Positions 7,196-15,896 of a DNA stretch of 64,000 bases are shown here, one piece after another; positions within the stretch are counted from its first letter, which is position 1, and every line of letters begins with the position of its first letter. The DNA is taken from positions 154,023 through 218,022 of the forward strand of contig NZ_JBNARB010000002.1 of assembly GCF_049723235.1 (NCBI RefSeq), given 5' to 3'. The notes beneath the pieces are model-generated. The model saw only the letters and a list, made by a program, of their open reading frames with translations. It was not told where the DNA came from and did not search any database. This stretch comes from Thermovenabulum sp049723235. Its GTDB lineage: Bacteria; Bacillota; Thermosediminibacteria; Thermosediminibacterales; Thermosediminibacteraceae. The position numbers and the translations under genes were made by a program.

Positions 7196-8740
7196 TCATT
7201 TAATTTTTTCCACATTAAAACTCACTATATTCCTTTCATCCTTGCTAAACTCCACTCCAATAAGATATATCTCCTCATATTCCCCCAAATACTTCTCAAA
7301 ATATCTTTTTTCCTTCAATTGAGCCAAAGCACTACCCTGTGGAATATATTCTAAAACTTTAAACTCAAATATATAAACTTTTTTATTAATAATAACGCTC
7401 ATATCTATTTTCCCATAATTTGTTGCATCTTCAGCAATTACTTTAAACCCTAAGGATGAAAAATAACAGTAAAAAACACTCGCATAATATCCTTCATACC
7501 CGGCTATATCATTTTTCCTATACCATTCCGCAGGTATCGAAGCAAAAAATGAGTAGAAAACTTCCTTCATTTTTTCAAAATCGTTTTCTAAAACCGATTT
7601 AAAAAGAGCGGTTCTATTTATTTCCTTCCTCCTGTAGTCCTCCACAAGATAATTCAATAAATGATTTGTGAGGCTATACCTTACCTCTAAGTTTGGAAAA
7701 CCGAGTCTGTATCTTATTAACCCCTCGTTCCCAAGCTTTTCTTTAATCGTCAAATATCCCGCTTGAAATAAAAGATTTTCAGCATAAATTTGTTCCACAT
7801 CAAAGCTGCCTATAAGTTCCTCTCCGGCTTCTAAATCTTCCATGGAAGGTATGTAATATTTATTGCCAATCATTAGTTTGATCAAAAAAGTAGGAGTGCC
7901 CGTCTCAAACCAGAAAGGGCGGAAGTTTTTTTCGCTTAAGTACAAAAGAACATCGAAAGGATTATAAACGGATTCTCCCAGCCATTTGTAGCCATTGTAC
8001 CATTCCCTTACCTTTTTTAAATCAACCCCTTGCAATCTATCCGAAAATACCTTTTCAAATTCCTGCTGCGTATAACCGCAAATGACAGCATATTCGGGAT
8101 TTAAAGTTATATCCTGCAGATTGTTTAAGCCGCTGAATAAGGATACTTTAGAAAATTTGCTTACCCCCGTTATGAAAACAAATTTAATATATTGATCCGC
8201 ATCTTTTATTACGGAATAGAAACTTTTAAGCTCTTCCCTGATTGCCAAAGCCGATTCTTTTTCTTCAATACGGTCCAGAATCGGTTTATCGTATTCGTCT
8301 ATAAGTATAACGACCTGAGCATTATACTTTTCGTATAATTTTTGTATTAGTTCAAAAAACTTCCCCGTAACGGATTCAAATTCTAATTCGATTCCGTACT
8401 CCCTGCAGTTTCTCAGTATTATTTCTTTTTCTATTACCTTTAAATCTTCAACATTACTTACACCGCTGCTCCCAAAGCTGATAGATATTACGGGGTATTT
8501 TTTATCCCAATCCCAATTATTTTCAAGGTAAAGGCCTTCGAAGTATTCCCTTTTGCCAAGGAAAGCCCACCTTAACGTATCCACAAATAAGCTCTTCCCG
8601 AATCTCCTGGGTCGAGATAAAAAGTAATACTTCCCATTGTCAACAAGTTTTTTGACAAAAAAAGTTTTATCAACATAGTAATAAGGTTCTTCCCTTATTA
8701 CCTTGAAACTTTGAATCCCGATGGGCAACTTTTTATTCAT
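7196..8740 (-). CDS. AAA-ATPase-like / PD-(D/E)XK nuclease protein (DUF1703 family), intact copy
   Basis: About 514 residues. The N-terminal AAA-ATPase_like domain has the family's arginine-rich P-loop SRPRRFGKS (about residue 45) and Walker B VILIDEYDKP (about 147-156). The C-terminal PDDEXK_9 nuclease-like domain has D449 (KIDMSV) and E462-F-K464 (IFEFKV). The family is large and often amplified within genomes; no function is established. ATG at 8740 after GGGGTGG is preferred over GTG at 8749. It is the intact parent-type copy for the deletion derivatives at 12057-12455 and 4942-5025. Confidence 0.85.
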   Translation of the reverse strand: MNKKLPIGIQSFKVIREEPYYYVDKTFFVKKLVDNGKYYFLSRPRRFGKSLFVDTLRWAFLGKREYFEGLYLENNWDWDKKYPVISISFGSSGVSNVEDLKVIEKEIILRNCREYGIELEFESVTGKFFELIQKLYEKYNAQVVILIDEYDKPILDRIEEKESALAIREELKSFYSVIKDADQYIKFVFITGVSKFSKVSLFSGLNNLQDITLNPEYAVICGYTQQEFEKVFSDRLQGVDLKKVREWYNGYKWLGESVYNPFDVLLYLSEKNFRPFWFETGTPTFLIKLMIGNKYYIPSMEDLEAGEELIGSFDVEQIYAENLLFQAGYLTIKEKLGNEGLIRYRLGFPNLEVRYSLTNHLLNYLVEDYRRKEINRTALFKSVLENDFEKMKEVFYSFFASIPAEWYRKNDIAGYEGYYASVFYCYFSSLGFKVIAEDATNYGKIDMSVIINKKVYIFEFKVLEYIPQGSALAQLKEKRYFEKYLGEYEEIYLIGVEFSKDERNIVSFNVEKIK

Positions 8741-8827
8741 TATATCCACCCCAGAAGCCGAATTTTTGCTGTCTTTTATACTCCTAAAAATAGGTAAATG
8801 GTGAAATAGCGCAGGTGTAATATAAGT

Positions 8828-10010
8828 TTAAATCCTCTCTATACTACACTCCCTTAAATTCCGCTTTTCCTCGTCGATCGCTATTCCTACTAAATTTACA
8901 TTACGTTCCCAGCATAATAAGCTTAGAAAAACTATCCTTTACTTCCTTATTTGGAAAATCAAGTAAATATCCTTTCTTTTCATTTCTATCCTTAAATGTT
9001 AAATACCCCGATTGAACGAAAAAAATACTCGGGGGTGCATTCTCTATCTCATACGTCGTCAAATCATAGCTTTTGACATACTCTCCTATTATATCATCTA
9101 TCTTAACCTTATTTTCTTTAATATACTCAACCAAGAACGATGGTGCTCCACTTTCAAACCAATAATTGTCAAACCTCCTTTTGCTAAAAAAATTCAATAT
9201 AGAAAAGGGATTATATACAAAATTTTCCCCATCAAAGGAAAAACCATTGTAATTATGCTTTATCTTCTCCAATAATTCATCTCTTGTAGCCCTCAATTCT
9301 TCCGATACCTTGTTTATATATCCTTCAAAATACCTTTCAAGCTCTTCCTGCGTATACCCCATCATTTGAGAGTATTCTCTATCTATGGTTATATCATTCA
9401 AATTATTCAAAGAAGAGAATATCCCCGCCTTCGTAAATTTTGATATCCCCGTTATAAACACAAACCTCAAATACGGGTCCAAATCTTTTATCGTTGAATA
9501 AAAAAGCCTCAGTATTTCCCTTACCTTTTTTGCTATCTCTGGTTCCATTATATGATCAAGTATGGGTTTGTCGTATTCATCTATTAATATGACTACTTTC
9601 CCCCTCTTTGATAACTCATACACAAGGTCACTAAACCTCACTATTATATCATCCGTGCGAACTTTTAAACCATACTCTTCATATATCCTTTCAAGCTTCA
9701 ACAATAACGTTTTTTCTACACTATCTGCATCCGTTGAGTTTATCTCGGTCATACTTATCTTTATAACGGGATATTCTTTCCATTCCCATTTATCGTATAT
9801 ATAAGTCCCTTCAAAAAGCTCCTTTTCTCCCTTAAACAAATAAAAAAACGTTGACACCGTCAAACTTTTACCGAATCTCCTTGGTCTTGATATGAAATAC
9901 GGCGTTGACGATGAGGCCAATTCGTATATAAATTTAGTTTTATCTACGTATATATAGTCCCCTTCAACCAGTTTTTTGAAATCCTGTATCCCTATAGGAA
10001 GCTTTTTCAC
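8828..10010 (-). pseudogene. AAA-ATPase-like protein that lost its PD-(D/E)XK domain
   Basis: The main frame (GTG 10010, or GTG 10019, to the stop at 8901) codes about 370 residues. It has the SRPRRFGKS P-loop, VILIDEYDKP and the middle region, then stops after SKLIMLGT where family members continue with the nuclease domain. Just past the stop, in another frame (8896-8828), the normal C-terminal tail survives (GIAIDEEKRNLRE, then SIERI-stop). An internal deletion with a frameshift therefore removed the D...ExK nuclease core. The ATPase part could still be expressed as a shortened protein. Confidence 0.75.
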
Positions 10011-10068
10011 TCTTTTCACCTCTATTTATACAGTTCATCCATTTAATAAAAAAATTCTCTTAGTATAA

Positions 10069-10117
10069 TTTTACCATTTATAAAATTTAAAACAATTTTT
10101 TAAAGAAAAATCCTTTA
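10069..10117 (-). promoter_or_regulatory. Conserved AT-rich promoter segment of the AAA/nuclease family
   Basis: This segment upstream of the 10010 start recurs almost exactly at 4979-5025 and in degenerate form at 12503-12533, each time upstream of a copy of the same gene family. On the minus strand it contains TTGTTT, 16 bases, then TAAAAT, a plausible SigA-type promoter. Confidence 0.5.
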
Positions 10118-10185
10118 ATAATTGTACTGACCCCCGGTTATTTGGACTTAAACGACCAAAACACCTCGACTCGCAGGAAAAAGCA

Positions 10186-10332
10186 AAAAAGGTCAAAATA
10201 AATGGGAAAAATAATGAAAACTATAAAATTCATTATTCCCTTTTTTCAAAGAGAGGATTTTCAAAGGAGTTTATAGAATATGCTAAAGAAAATAAAAATA
10301 TCTATCTTTTTACATTAGAAGATATAAAGTGA
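10186..10332 (+). pseudogene. C-terminal fragment of DUF234-type archaeal-like ATPase
   Basis: A start-less open stretch reads NYKIHYSLFSKRGFSKEFIE and ends IYLFTLEDIK-stop. This is the same tail seen in the intact ATPase at 55136-56530 (FYFLFSKSGFSEELIKYA...VFLIEKDEI). Only the end of the nuclease-like C-terminal domain remains. The preceding bases from 10123 (TGTACTGACCCCC) resemble an IS3-type element end, a possible cause of the truncation, but that is weak. Confidence 0.65.
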
Positions 10333-10383
10333 TGAATAATATTGTGATATAATAATCTCAACCAAATATTAAGGGGTGATAAA

Positions 10384-12033
10384 TTGCTTTTACCTTCAGG
10401 TATAGATGATTTTAAAACCATAATCGAGGGAAATTATTACTACGTAGACAAAACCGGGCTCATTAAAGACCTGCTCCTTGACGGTGCAAACGCAATCCTA
10501 ATTACCCGCCCCAGAAGATTTGGAAAAAGCCTCAACTTTTCTATGATAAAATACTTCTTTTCCAATGAAAAAGACTACTCCTACCTTTTCAAAGGCATGA
10601 AGATATACAATGACCCCATCGCTTCAAAACATATGAATAAATACCCGGTAATACATATCACTTTTAAGGATGCTAAAGCAAATTCCTGGGAAGATACTTT
10701 CGAAGTTTTAAAAAGTGCTATATCAAAAGAGTATGATAAATTTAGCTACCTTTTAGAATCAGAAAAGCTAAAAGACCATCACAAAAAATATTTTTTAAAA
10801 ATACTGCAAAAAGAAGCAGAACCTGCGGACTACCGGGAAAGTCTTTCTAATCTATCGTATTACTTAGAAATCCATTTTCAAAGCAAAGTAATCCTCCTCA
10901 TTGACGAATACGACGTTCCTATAGAAAGCGGATATGTAAACGGATACTATGAAAAAGCGGTTGACTTTATGCGGGGTATGCTCACCGCCGCCCTTAAAGG
11001 AAACACATCTTTATTCAAAGGTCTCTTAACAGGTGTCTACAGGGTCGCAAAGGAGGACATCTTCTCGGGCCTGAATAACCTCGTAGTATACACAGTCCTC
11101 GACGACTTTTATTCCTCTTATTTCGGCTTTACCGACGATGAAGTAAAGAAAATGCTCTCAGACTTTAACATGCTGGATAGATATGAAGAAATAAAGGAAT
11201 GGTATAACGGATACAAATTCGGTAATACCGACGGCATATACAACCCATGGAGCGTTATAAACTACATTTCTCTTAAACAACCCCAGGCTTTTTGGGTAAA
11301 CACTTCCAGCAATGATTTGATAAGAAACCTTATTGTAAAAAGTAGTACGGATATAAAAGAACAGATATCAAAACTTATATCCGGAGAAGTCATAGAAAAG
11401 GATATAAAAATCTCTACAGCCTTAAGGGATATAACTTACGACAAAGAGGCTATATGGAGCTTATTCCTATTTGCGGGATATCTTACCGCACAGGAAAAGT
11501 CTATAAAAGGATTAAAGGCCTATTGTAAAATTTTAATACCGAACAGGGAGTTAAAGGAATTATACGTTGATATATTTGAAACATGGCTAAAAAGCATGAA
11601 TCTTGAGCCTAACAGCGTTGAAAGGCTTATTGAACACCTTTTTTCCCAAGATGAAAAATCCTTCGAAAGGGAGTTTAATGAAATCCTTATAAAAGTTTTA
11701 AGCTACCACATGTTAGGAAATGAAGCGGAAAGGGTGTATCAGGCTTTTGTCCTCGGGATGCTGAGCGTCCTCGGCGACAGGTTTGAAGTAAAATCCGAAA
11801 GGGAAAGCGGATTTGGGCGATATGATGTTGTTGTGATAGATAAAAAATTGCCAAGAGCTGTAATAATAGAGTTTAAAGTATCAGAAGATGAGGATTTAGA
11901 AAAAACAGCTTTAAAAGCCCTGGAGCAGATTGAAGAAAAAAGATACGACGTAGATTTAAAGGAAAGGGTTAGCGAAGTTGTTAAAGCCGGTATTGCTTTA
12001 AAGGGAAAAAGTGGGAGGTGTAAGATAGTGTAA
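10384..12033 (+). CDS. AAA-ATPase-like / PD-(D/E)XK nuclease protein (DUF1703 family), divergent copy
   Basis: 549 residues, starting with TTG at 10384 after AAGGGGTGATAAA. It has the P-loop TRPRRFGKS (41-49), Walker B ILLIDEYDVP, and C-terminal nuclease motifs YDVVVID and IIEFKVS. It is on the opposite strand from, and clearly diverged from, the 7196 and 8828 copies. The intact P-loop, Walker B and nuclease residues argue that it is functional. It converges on the collapsed copy at 12057 and shares its terminator. Cellular function is unknown. Confidence 0.85.
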   Translation: MLLPSGIDDFKTIIEGNYYYVDKTGLIKDLLLDGANAILITRPRRFGKSLNFSMIKYFFSNEKDYSYLFKGMKIYNDPIASKHMNKYPVIHITFKDAKANSWEDTFEVLKSAISKEYDKFSYLLESEKLKDHHKKYFLKILQKEAEPADYRESLSNLSYYLEIHFQSKVILLIDEYDVPIESGYVNGYYEKAVDFMRGMLTAALKGNTSLFKGLLTGVYRVAKEDIFSGLNNLVVYTVLDDFYSSYFGFTDDEVKKMLSDFNMLDRYEEIKEWYNGYKFGNTDGIYNPWSVINYISLKQPQAFWVNTSSNDLIRNLIVKSSTDIKEQISKLISGEVIEKDIKISTALRDITYDKEAIWSLFLFAGYLTAQEKSIKGLKAYCKILIPNRELKELYVDIFETWLKSMNLEPNSVERLIEHLFSQDEKSFEREFNEILIKVLSYHMLGNEAERVYQAFVLGMLSVLGDRFEVKSERESGFGRYDVVVIDKKLPRAVIIEFKVSEDEDLEKTALKALEQIEEKRYDVDLKERVSEVVKAGIALKGKSGRCKIV

Positions 12034-12034
12034 A

Positions 12035-12052
12035 AGCCCGCCAATGCGGGCT
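12035..12052. terminator. Bidirectional terminator, duplicate of the one at 7174
   Basis: AGCCCGC stem with a CAAT loop, identical with its flanks to 7167-7207, between the convergent genes ending at 12033 and 12057. Confidence 0.8.
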
Positions 12053-12056
12053 ATTT

Positions 12057-12455
12057 TCATTTAATTTTTTCCACATTAAAACTCACTATATTCCTTTCAT
12101 CCTTGCTAAACTCCACTCCAATAAGATATATCTCCTCATATTCCCCCAAATACTTCTCAAAATATCTTTTTTCCTTCAATTGAGCCAAAGCACTACCCTG
12201 TGGAATATATTCTAAAACTTTAAACTCAAATATATAAACTTTTTTATTAATAATAACGCTCATATCTATTTTCCCATAATTTGTTGCATCTTCAGCAATT
12301 ACTTTAAACCCTAAATATAAGCTTTCCCCGAATCTCCTGGGGCGGGATAAAAAGTAATACTTCCCATTGTCAACAAGTTTCTTGACAAAAAAAGTTTTAT
12401 CAACGTAGTAATAAGGTTCTTCCCTTATTACCTTGAAACTTTGAATCCCGATGGG
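12057..12455 (-). pseudogene. In-frame collapsed copy of the AAA/nuclease gene
   Basis: 12057-12315 is virtually identical to the 3' end of the intact gene (7196-7454), and 12316-12455 to its 5' end (about 8592-8731). About 1.1 kb between them is missing. The join keeps the frame, so the P-loop segment (now RPRRFGES, Lys to Glu) runs directly into GFKVIAEDATNYGKIDMSV and the nuclease core ending EFK. The start codon is lost: the frame opens after a TAA just before the PIGIQSF motif, although AGGAGA remains upstream. The near-identity indicates a recent event. Confidence 0.88.
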
Positions 12456-12502
12456 TGTTTCTTATACACTCTCCTAAAGCTATGTATTTAACATTATTTA
12501 CA

Positions 12503-12533
12503 GTATAATTTTACCATTTATAAACAATTTTTT
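12503..12533 (-). repeat. Degenerate third copy of the family promoter segment
   Basis: GTATAATTTTACCATTTATA followed by an AATTTTTT run matches the segment at 10066-10100, but with an internal shortening. It lies upstream of the collapsed copy, as expected if gene and flank were duplicated together. Confidence 0.55.
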
Positions 12534-12641
12534 GCAAAAAATCTTTCTAACCAAATACCGCAAATCACATCAAATTATATATTATAGTTTTAACCATTTA
12601 TTCGAAAATAAAATAGAATAAATCAGACTCTACATAATGGT

Positions 12642-12663
12642 TATTTATATATTGATATAAATA
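12642..12663. promoter_or_regulatory. Palindromic operator overlapping the phd promoter
   Basis: Perfect 9-bp inverted repeat TATTTATAT-ATTG-ATATAAATA. It covers the -35 box at 12652 and is a candidate binding site for autoregulation by the Phd-type antitoxin. Confidence 0.5.
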
Positions 12664-12680
12664 GTCAATTTGCATATAAT
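12652..12680 (+). promoter_or_regulatory. SigA-type promoter of the Phd/PIN operon
   Basis: TTGATA, exactly 17 bases, then TATAAT, 30 bases before the antitoxin ATG. Confidence 0.7.
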
Positions 12681-12709
12681 AATATTAACCAAAATAGGAG
12701 GTGTGATTG

Positions 12710-12949
12710 ATGAGAGTGACCTCATCAGAATTTAAAATGCGAGCGGGTAAGTATTTGAAACTCGTCGAAAAAGAACCTATTATAATCACCAAAAATGGTA
12801 AAGAAATAGCCAAACTCGTCCCAATAAATCAAAAAAATAAAAATAAAACCGATTTTTTATATGGACTTCTAAAAAATTACAAAGAAAAAGATTATACTTT
12901 GAAGCAGATCCGAAATGAAAGGATAAAAAAATATGAAAATAATGATTGA
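12710..12949 (+). CDS. Phd/YefM-family antitoxin
   Basis: 79-residue antitoxin. Its N-terminal DNA-binding domain has the family signature: MRVTSSEFKMRAGKYLKLVE, then PIIITKNGKEIAKLVP. The disordered, lysine-rich C-terminus (about residues 45-79) would wrap the toxin. ATG at 12710 follows AGGAGG. The gene overlaps the PIN gene by 17 bp, so the two are translationally coupled. A palindrome over the promoter suggests autorepression. Confidence 0.85.
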   Translation: MRVTSSEFKMRAGKYLKLVEKEPIIITKNGKEIAKLVPINQKNKNKTDFLYGLLKNYKEKDYTLKQIRNERIKKYENND

Positions 12950-13337
12950 CACAAATGTAGTCCTCGACCTTCTGCTAAAAAGAAAACCTTTTGATGAGGC
13001 AGCTTATAAAATTTTTAAATTATCTGAAGAAGAAAAAATAGAGGCTTTCATAGCCTCTTTTGCCATTACCGATATTTATTATTTTATAAGAAAAGAACTC
13101 TCTCATGAAATTTGTATAGAAGCTATAACTACCTTAATGGAAATTGCAAAGCCGGTTAGCATCGCAAAAAAAGACATAGAAAAAGCGCTTAGATTTTCAG
13201 AATTCAACGATTTTGAAGATGCGCTCCAGTTACAGTGTGCAAAAAAAATAAAAGCTGATTATATAGTAACAAGAGACGAAAGATTTTTAAAACTAACTAA
13301 TAAAGCAATTACTCCTGATGAGTTTTTAAGACTCTAG
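12933..13337 (+). CDS. PIN-domain ribonuclease toxin (VapC-like)
   Basis: 134 residues with the acidic residues of a PIN nuclease: D6 (MIDTNVVLDLL), E/D at 95-96 (DFEDALQ) and D115 (TRDERF). Family members are Mg2+-dependent ribonucleases, often cutting tRNA or rRNA, neutralised by the upstream antitoxin. It is complete, unlike its duplicated fragment at 6603-6689. A terminator follows directly. Confidence 0.87.
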   Translation: MKIMIDTNVVLDLLLKRKPFDEAAYKIFKLSEEEKIEAFIASFAITDIYYFIRKELSHEICIEAITTLMEIAKPVSIAKKDIEKALRFSEFNDFEDALQLQCAKKIKADYIVTRDERFLKLTNKAITPDEFLRL

Positions 13338-13344
13338 GAAAAAT

Positions 13345-13365
13345 AGCCCGCTTTAAAAGCGGGCT
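13345..13365. terminator. Bidirectional rho-independent terminator
   Basis: AGCCCGCTTT and its complement form the stem, followed by TTT on the plus strand. It is shared by the convergent PIN toxin and galU genes; galU ends 2 bases away. Confidence 0.8.
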
Positions 13366-13366
13366 T

Positions 13367-14233
13367 TTACTTTCCAAGCAGATTGATCAAATAATCCCTG
13401 AATATTCCGTTTAAATCCTCCCTTTTTAACGCAAACTCCACCGTTGCCGCAAGGTATCCCATCTTGTCCCCCACATCATATCTTTTCCCTTCAAAATTGT
13501 AAGCGTACATCACTTCATAGTCCAAAAGCCCTTTTAGGGCATCGGTGAGCTGTATCTCCCCGCCCCTGCCTGGCCTGGTATTTTCGAGGATCTCGAAAAT
13601 CCTGGGTGTTATTATATACCTTCCTAGTATCGCAAGGTTTGACGGCGCATCCTCAACGGAGGGCTTTTCCACCAAGTTTTCCACCTTATAAATCCTTTCA
13701 TCTATGGGCTTTGCATCTATTATCCCGTATTTTGTAACATCCTCCCTTTTTACCTCCTGCACCCCTATAATACTGCAGTTATATTTTTCATAGACCTTTA
13801 TCATCTGCTTTAATACGGGCACTTCTGAATCTATCACATCATCACCCAAAAGCACCGCAAAGGGTTCATTTCCCACAAACGTTTTTGCACAGTAAACCGC
13901 ATGCCCGAGCCCCCTCGGCTCCTTTTGCCTTATGTAGTGGATATCCGCAAGGTTTGATATATCCTCAATGAGTTTTAAAAGCTCGCCGTTTCCCTTTTTC
14001 TTGAGCTCAAGCTCCAGCTCCACATTCCTGTCAAAGTGGTCCTCAATAGCCCTTTTATTCCTGCCTGTGATTATAAGTATTTCCTCTATGCCCGACTTTA
14101 CCGCTTCCTCCACAATATACTGTATCGTGGGCTTGTCTATGATAGGAAGCATTTCTTTAGGTTGAGCCTTGGTTGCAGGCAAAAACCTCGTCCCAAGCCC
14201 CGCAGCGGGAATAACCGCTTTTTTTATCTTCAC
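13367..14233 (-). CDS. galU: UTP-glucose-1-phosphate uridylyltransferase
   Basis: Makes UDP-glucose from UTP and glucose-1-phosphate. 288 residues from GTG 14233, with the nucleotidyltransferase loop AAGLGTRFLPATKAQPKEM at the N-terminus and the GalU features EKP (NLVEKPSVEDAP) and GRGGEIQLTDAL. The longer frame back to 14371 has no ribosome site; GTG 14233 follows GAGGGGG and overlaps the murJ stop by 4 bp. As last gene of the glycan operon, it supplies UDP-glucose to the dehydrogenase at 21841. Confidence 0.93.
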   Translation of the reverse strand: MKIKKAVIPAAGLGTRFLPATKAQPKEMLPIIDKPTIQYIVEEAVKSGIEEILIITGRNKRAIEDHFDRNVELELELKKKGNGELLKLIEDISNLADIHYIRQKEPRGLGHAVYCAKTFVGNEPFAVLLGDDVIDSEVPVLKQMIKVYEKYNCSIIGVQEVKREDVTKYGIIDAKPIDERIYKVENLVEKPSVEDAPSNLAILGRYIITPRIFEILENTRPGRGGEIQLTDALKGLLDYEVMYAYNFEGKRYDVGDKMGYLAATVEFALKREDLNGIFRDYLINLLGK

Positions 14234-15744
14234 GAAAAATACCCCCTCACCTTTGATAAAATAAAATCTACCTCTTTTATCCTCATAAAAAGGATAATTA
14301 TAAAATACACAGCCGCCCCAACAAAAATGGCAGATAAAAGCGAAAAAACCCCTCCGAGTATACTGTAACATTTAACATAAAATAACTTTGCAACTGCCCC
14401 CATCACCAACGAAGCAGTAACTACTTTTAAAAAGGTAAATACCATATCCTTCATTCCATAAGAGCCTATCTTCTTTTTTAAACTCAAAAACAAAAGTCCG
14501 GTGCAAAAAAGGTTGGAAATACTCGTAGCAAGGGCTATACCGCTTATCCCCATAAACTTAGAAAGGGTAATGTTTAATATTATATTCAAAACCACCGCAT
14601 ACACCGAATTTATCATCGGGGTCCTGGTATCCTGCAGGGAATAAAAAGCCCTTGAAAGAATAGTCCTTGCCCCTACCCCGGTCATCCCCAAAGAGTAAAA
14701 AAGAAGCGCTCCGGAGGTTAAAACCAAAGCCCTATTATCAAAGGCTCCCCTGCCGTAGACAAGCTTTGTTATGGGAACGGAAAAAATAAAAAGCCCGACG
14801 GTAGCAGGTACGAGGAAAACATTTATCAAATTTATATTCTCCCCTATAACCCTCTTAAATCCTTTTATATCCTCCGATGCCACCATCTTAGTAATCAAAG
14901 GGTACATTACGGTAGAAAGGGAATTTACAAAAATATCCTGTATAAAGCCGTTCAACCTGTTTGCATAATTTAAAGCAGATATACCGCCCACCACTATCCC
15001 CGATGCAATGGTCCTGTCTATTAAAACATTCAGCTGGCTTACCGATGTGCCGAGCATAACGGGTATAGAAAGGCTTATTATCTTTTTTAAATATTCATCC
15101 TTAAAATCCAAAAAAAATCTATAAAAAAAACCCTTTTTCAAAGAAAAAATAAAGACCAGAAGAAACTGAGAAGCAATGGCAATAACGCTTCCGAAAGATA
15201 GTATATATAAATAATTCAATTTTTTACTCAAAAATATGGATAAGATAACCAATATACTGTATGGAAAACCAACAAGGGCAGGGATTACAAAATTCCCTTT
15301 AATCTGCAAAAAACTGCTGAAAATATATGTAAGCCCGGTAAAATAAACTCCGAATACCGCTATCTTCGTGAAAGCAACTGCCATTTTAAAAGTTTCCTCT
15401 TTAAAACCCGAAGCAAAAAGCCTTACCACCGGTGCGGTAAAGGATAAAACAAATAATGCTAAAATTGTTGCAATTAATATAACAAAATTTACAATGTTAT
15501 TCGTAAACCTTAAGGCTTCCCTTTCGCCTTTTTCTTTTGCAATACTTCCCATCAAAGGAATATAACTTGTCCCAAGGGCACCACTCAAAAAAGAAAAAAC
15601 CACCGCAGGGATGGTTAGGGATATCAAATAAGCATCACTTATGTTTGACGCCCCGTAAAAATACGAAAGCACCGTTTCCCTTGCAAAACCCATAAACTTT
15701 GATGTTATAGATATTATAATTAATATAAATGCTGTTTTTTGCAA
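14230..15744 (-). CDS. MurJ/MviN-family lipid-linked sugar flippase
   Basis: 504 residues from TTG 15744 (GAGGTG 8 bases upstream; the extension to 15777 lacks a site). It has about 14 transmembrane segments of the MOP superfamily, opening with ITSKFMGFARETVLSYFYG, and conserved ARTILSRAFYSLQDTRTP in the second half. MurJ proteins flip lipid II; here, within a glycan locus that lacks a separate Wzx, it may flip the undecaprenyl-linked repeat unit. Which of the two it does cannot be decided from sequence. Confidence 0.85.
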   Translation of the reverse strand: MQKTAFILIIISITSKFMGFARETVLSYFYGASNISDAYLISLTIPAVVFSFLSGALGTSYIPLMGSIAKEKGEREALRFTNNIVNFVILIATILALFVLSFTAPVVRLFASGFKEETFKMAVAFTKIAVFGVYFTGLTYIFSSFLQIKGNFVIPALVGFPYSILVILSIFLSKKLNYLYILSFGSVIAIASQFLLVFIFSLKKGFFYRFFLDFKDEYLKKIISLSIPVMLGTSVSQLNVLIDRTIASGIVVGGISALNYANRLNGFIQDIFVNSLSTVMYPLITKMVASEDIKGFKRVIGENINLINVFLVPATVGLFIFSVPITKLVYGRGAFDNRALVLTSGALLFYSLGMTGVGARTILSRAFYSLQDTRTPMINSVYAVVLNIILNITLSKFMGISGIALATSISNLFCTGLLFLSLKKKIGSYGMKDMVFTFLKVVTASLVMGAVAKLFYVKCYSILGGVFSLLSAIFVGAAVYFIIILFMRIKEVDFILSKVRGYFS

Positions 15745-15896
15745 TGGTAGACACCTCGAATGTTTATTTAAATACATTTTCTATAGTAAATACTTAATTA
15801 ATTAATTTACAACTACTTCTCGCTTAATATATTGTTTAAAAATATATTTTTTTATCTTAGATAAAAAATATAAAATTTAATTTTCTCATTAACAAT

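Noticed and set aside
10123..10150. Possible IS3-type insertion sequence end (TGTACTGACCCCC)
   Set aside because: Only one end-like motif, no partner end and no transposase remnant nearby.
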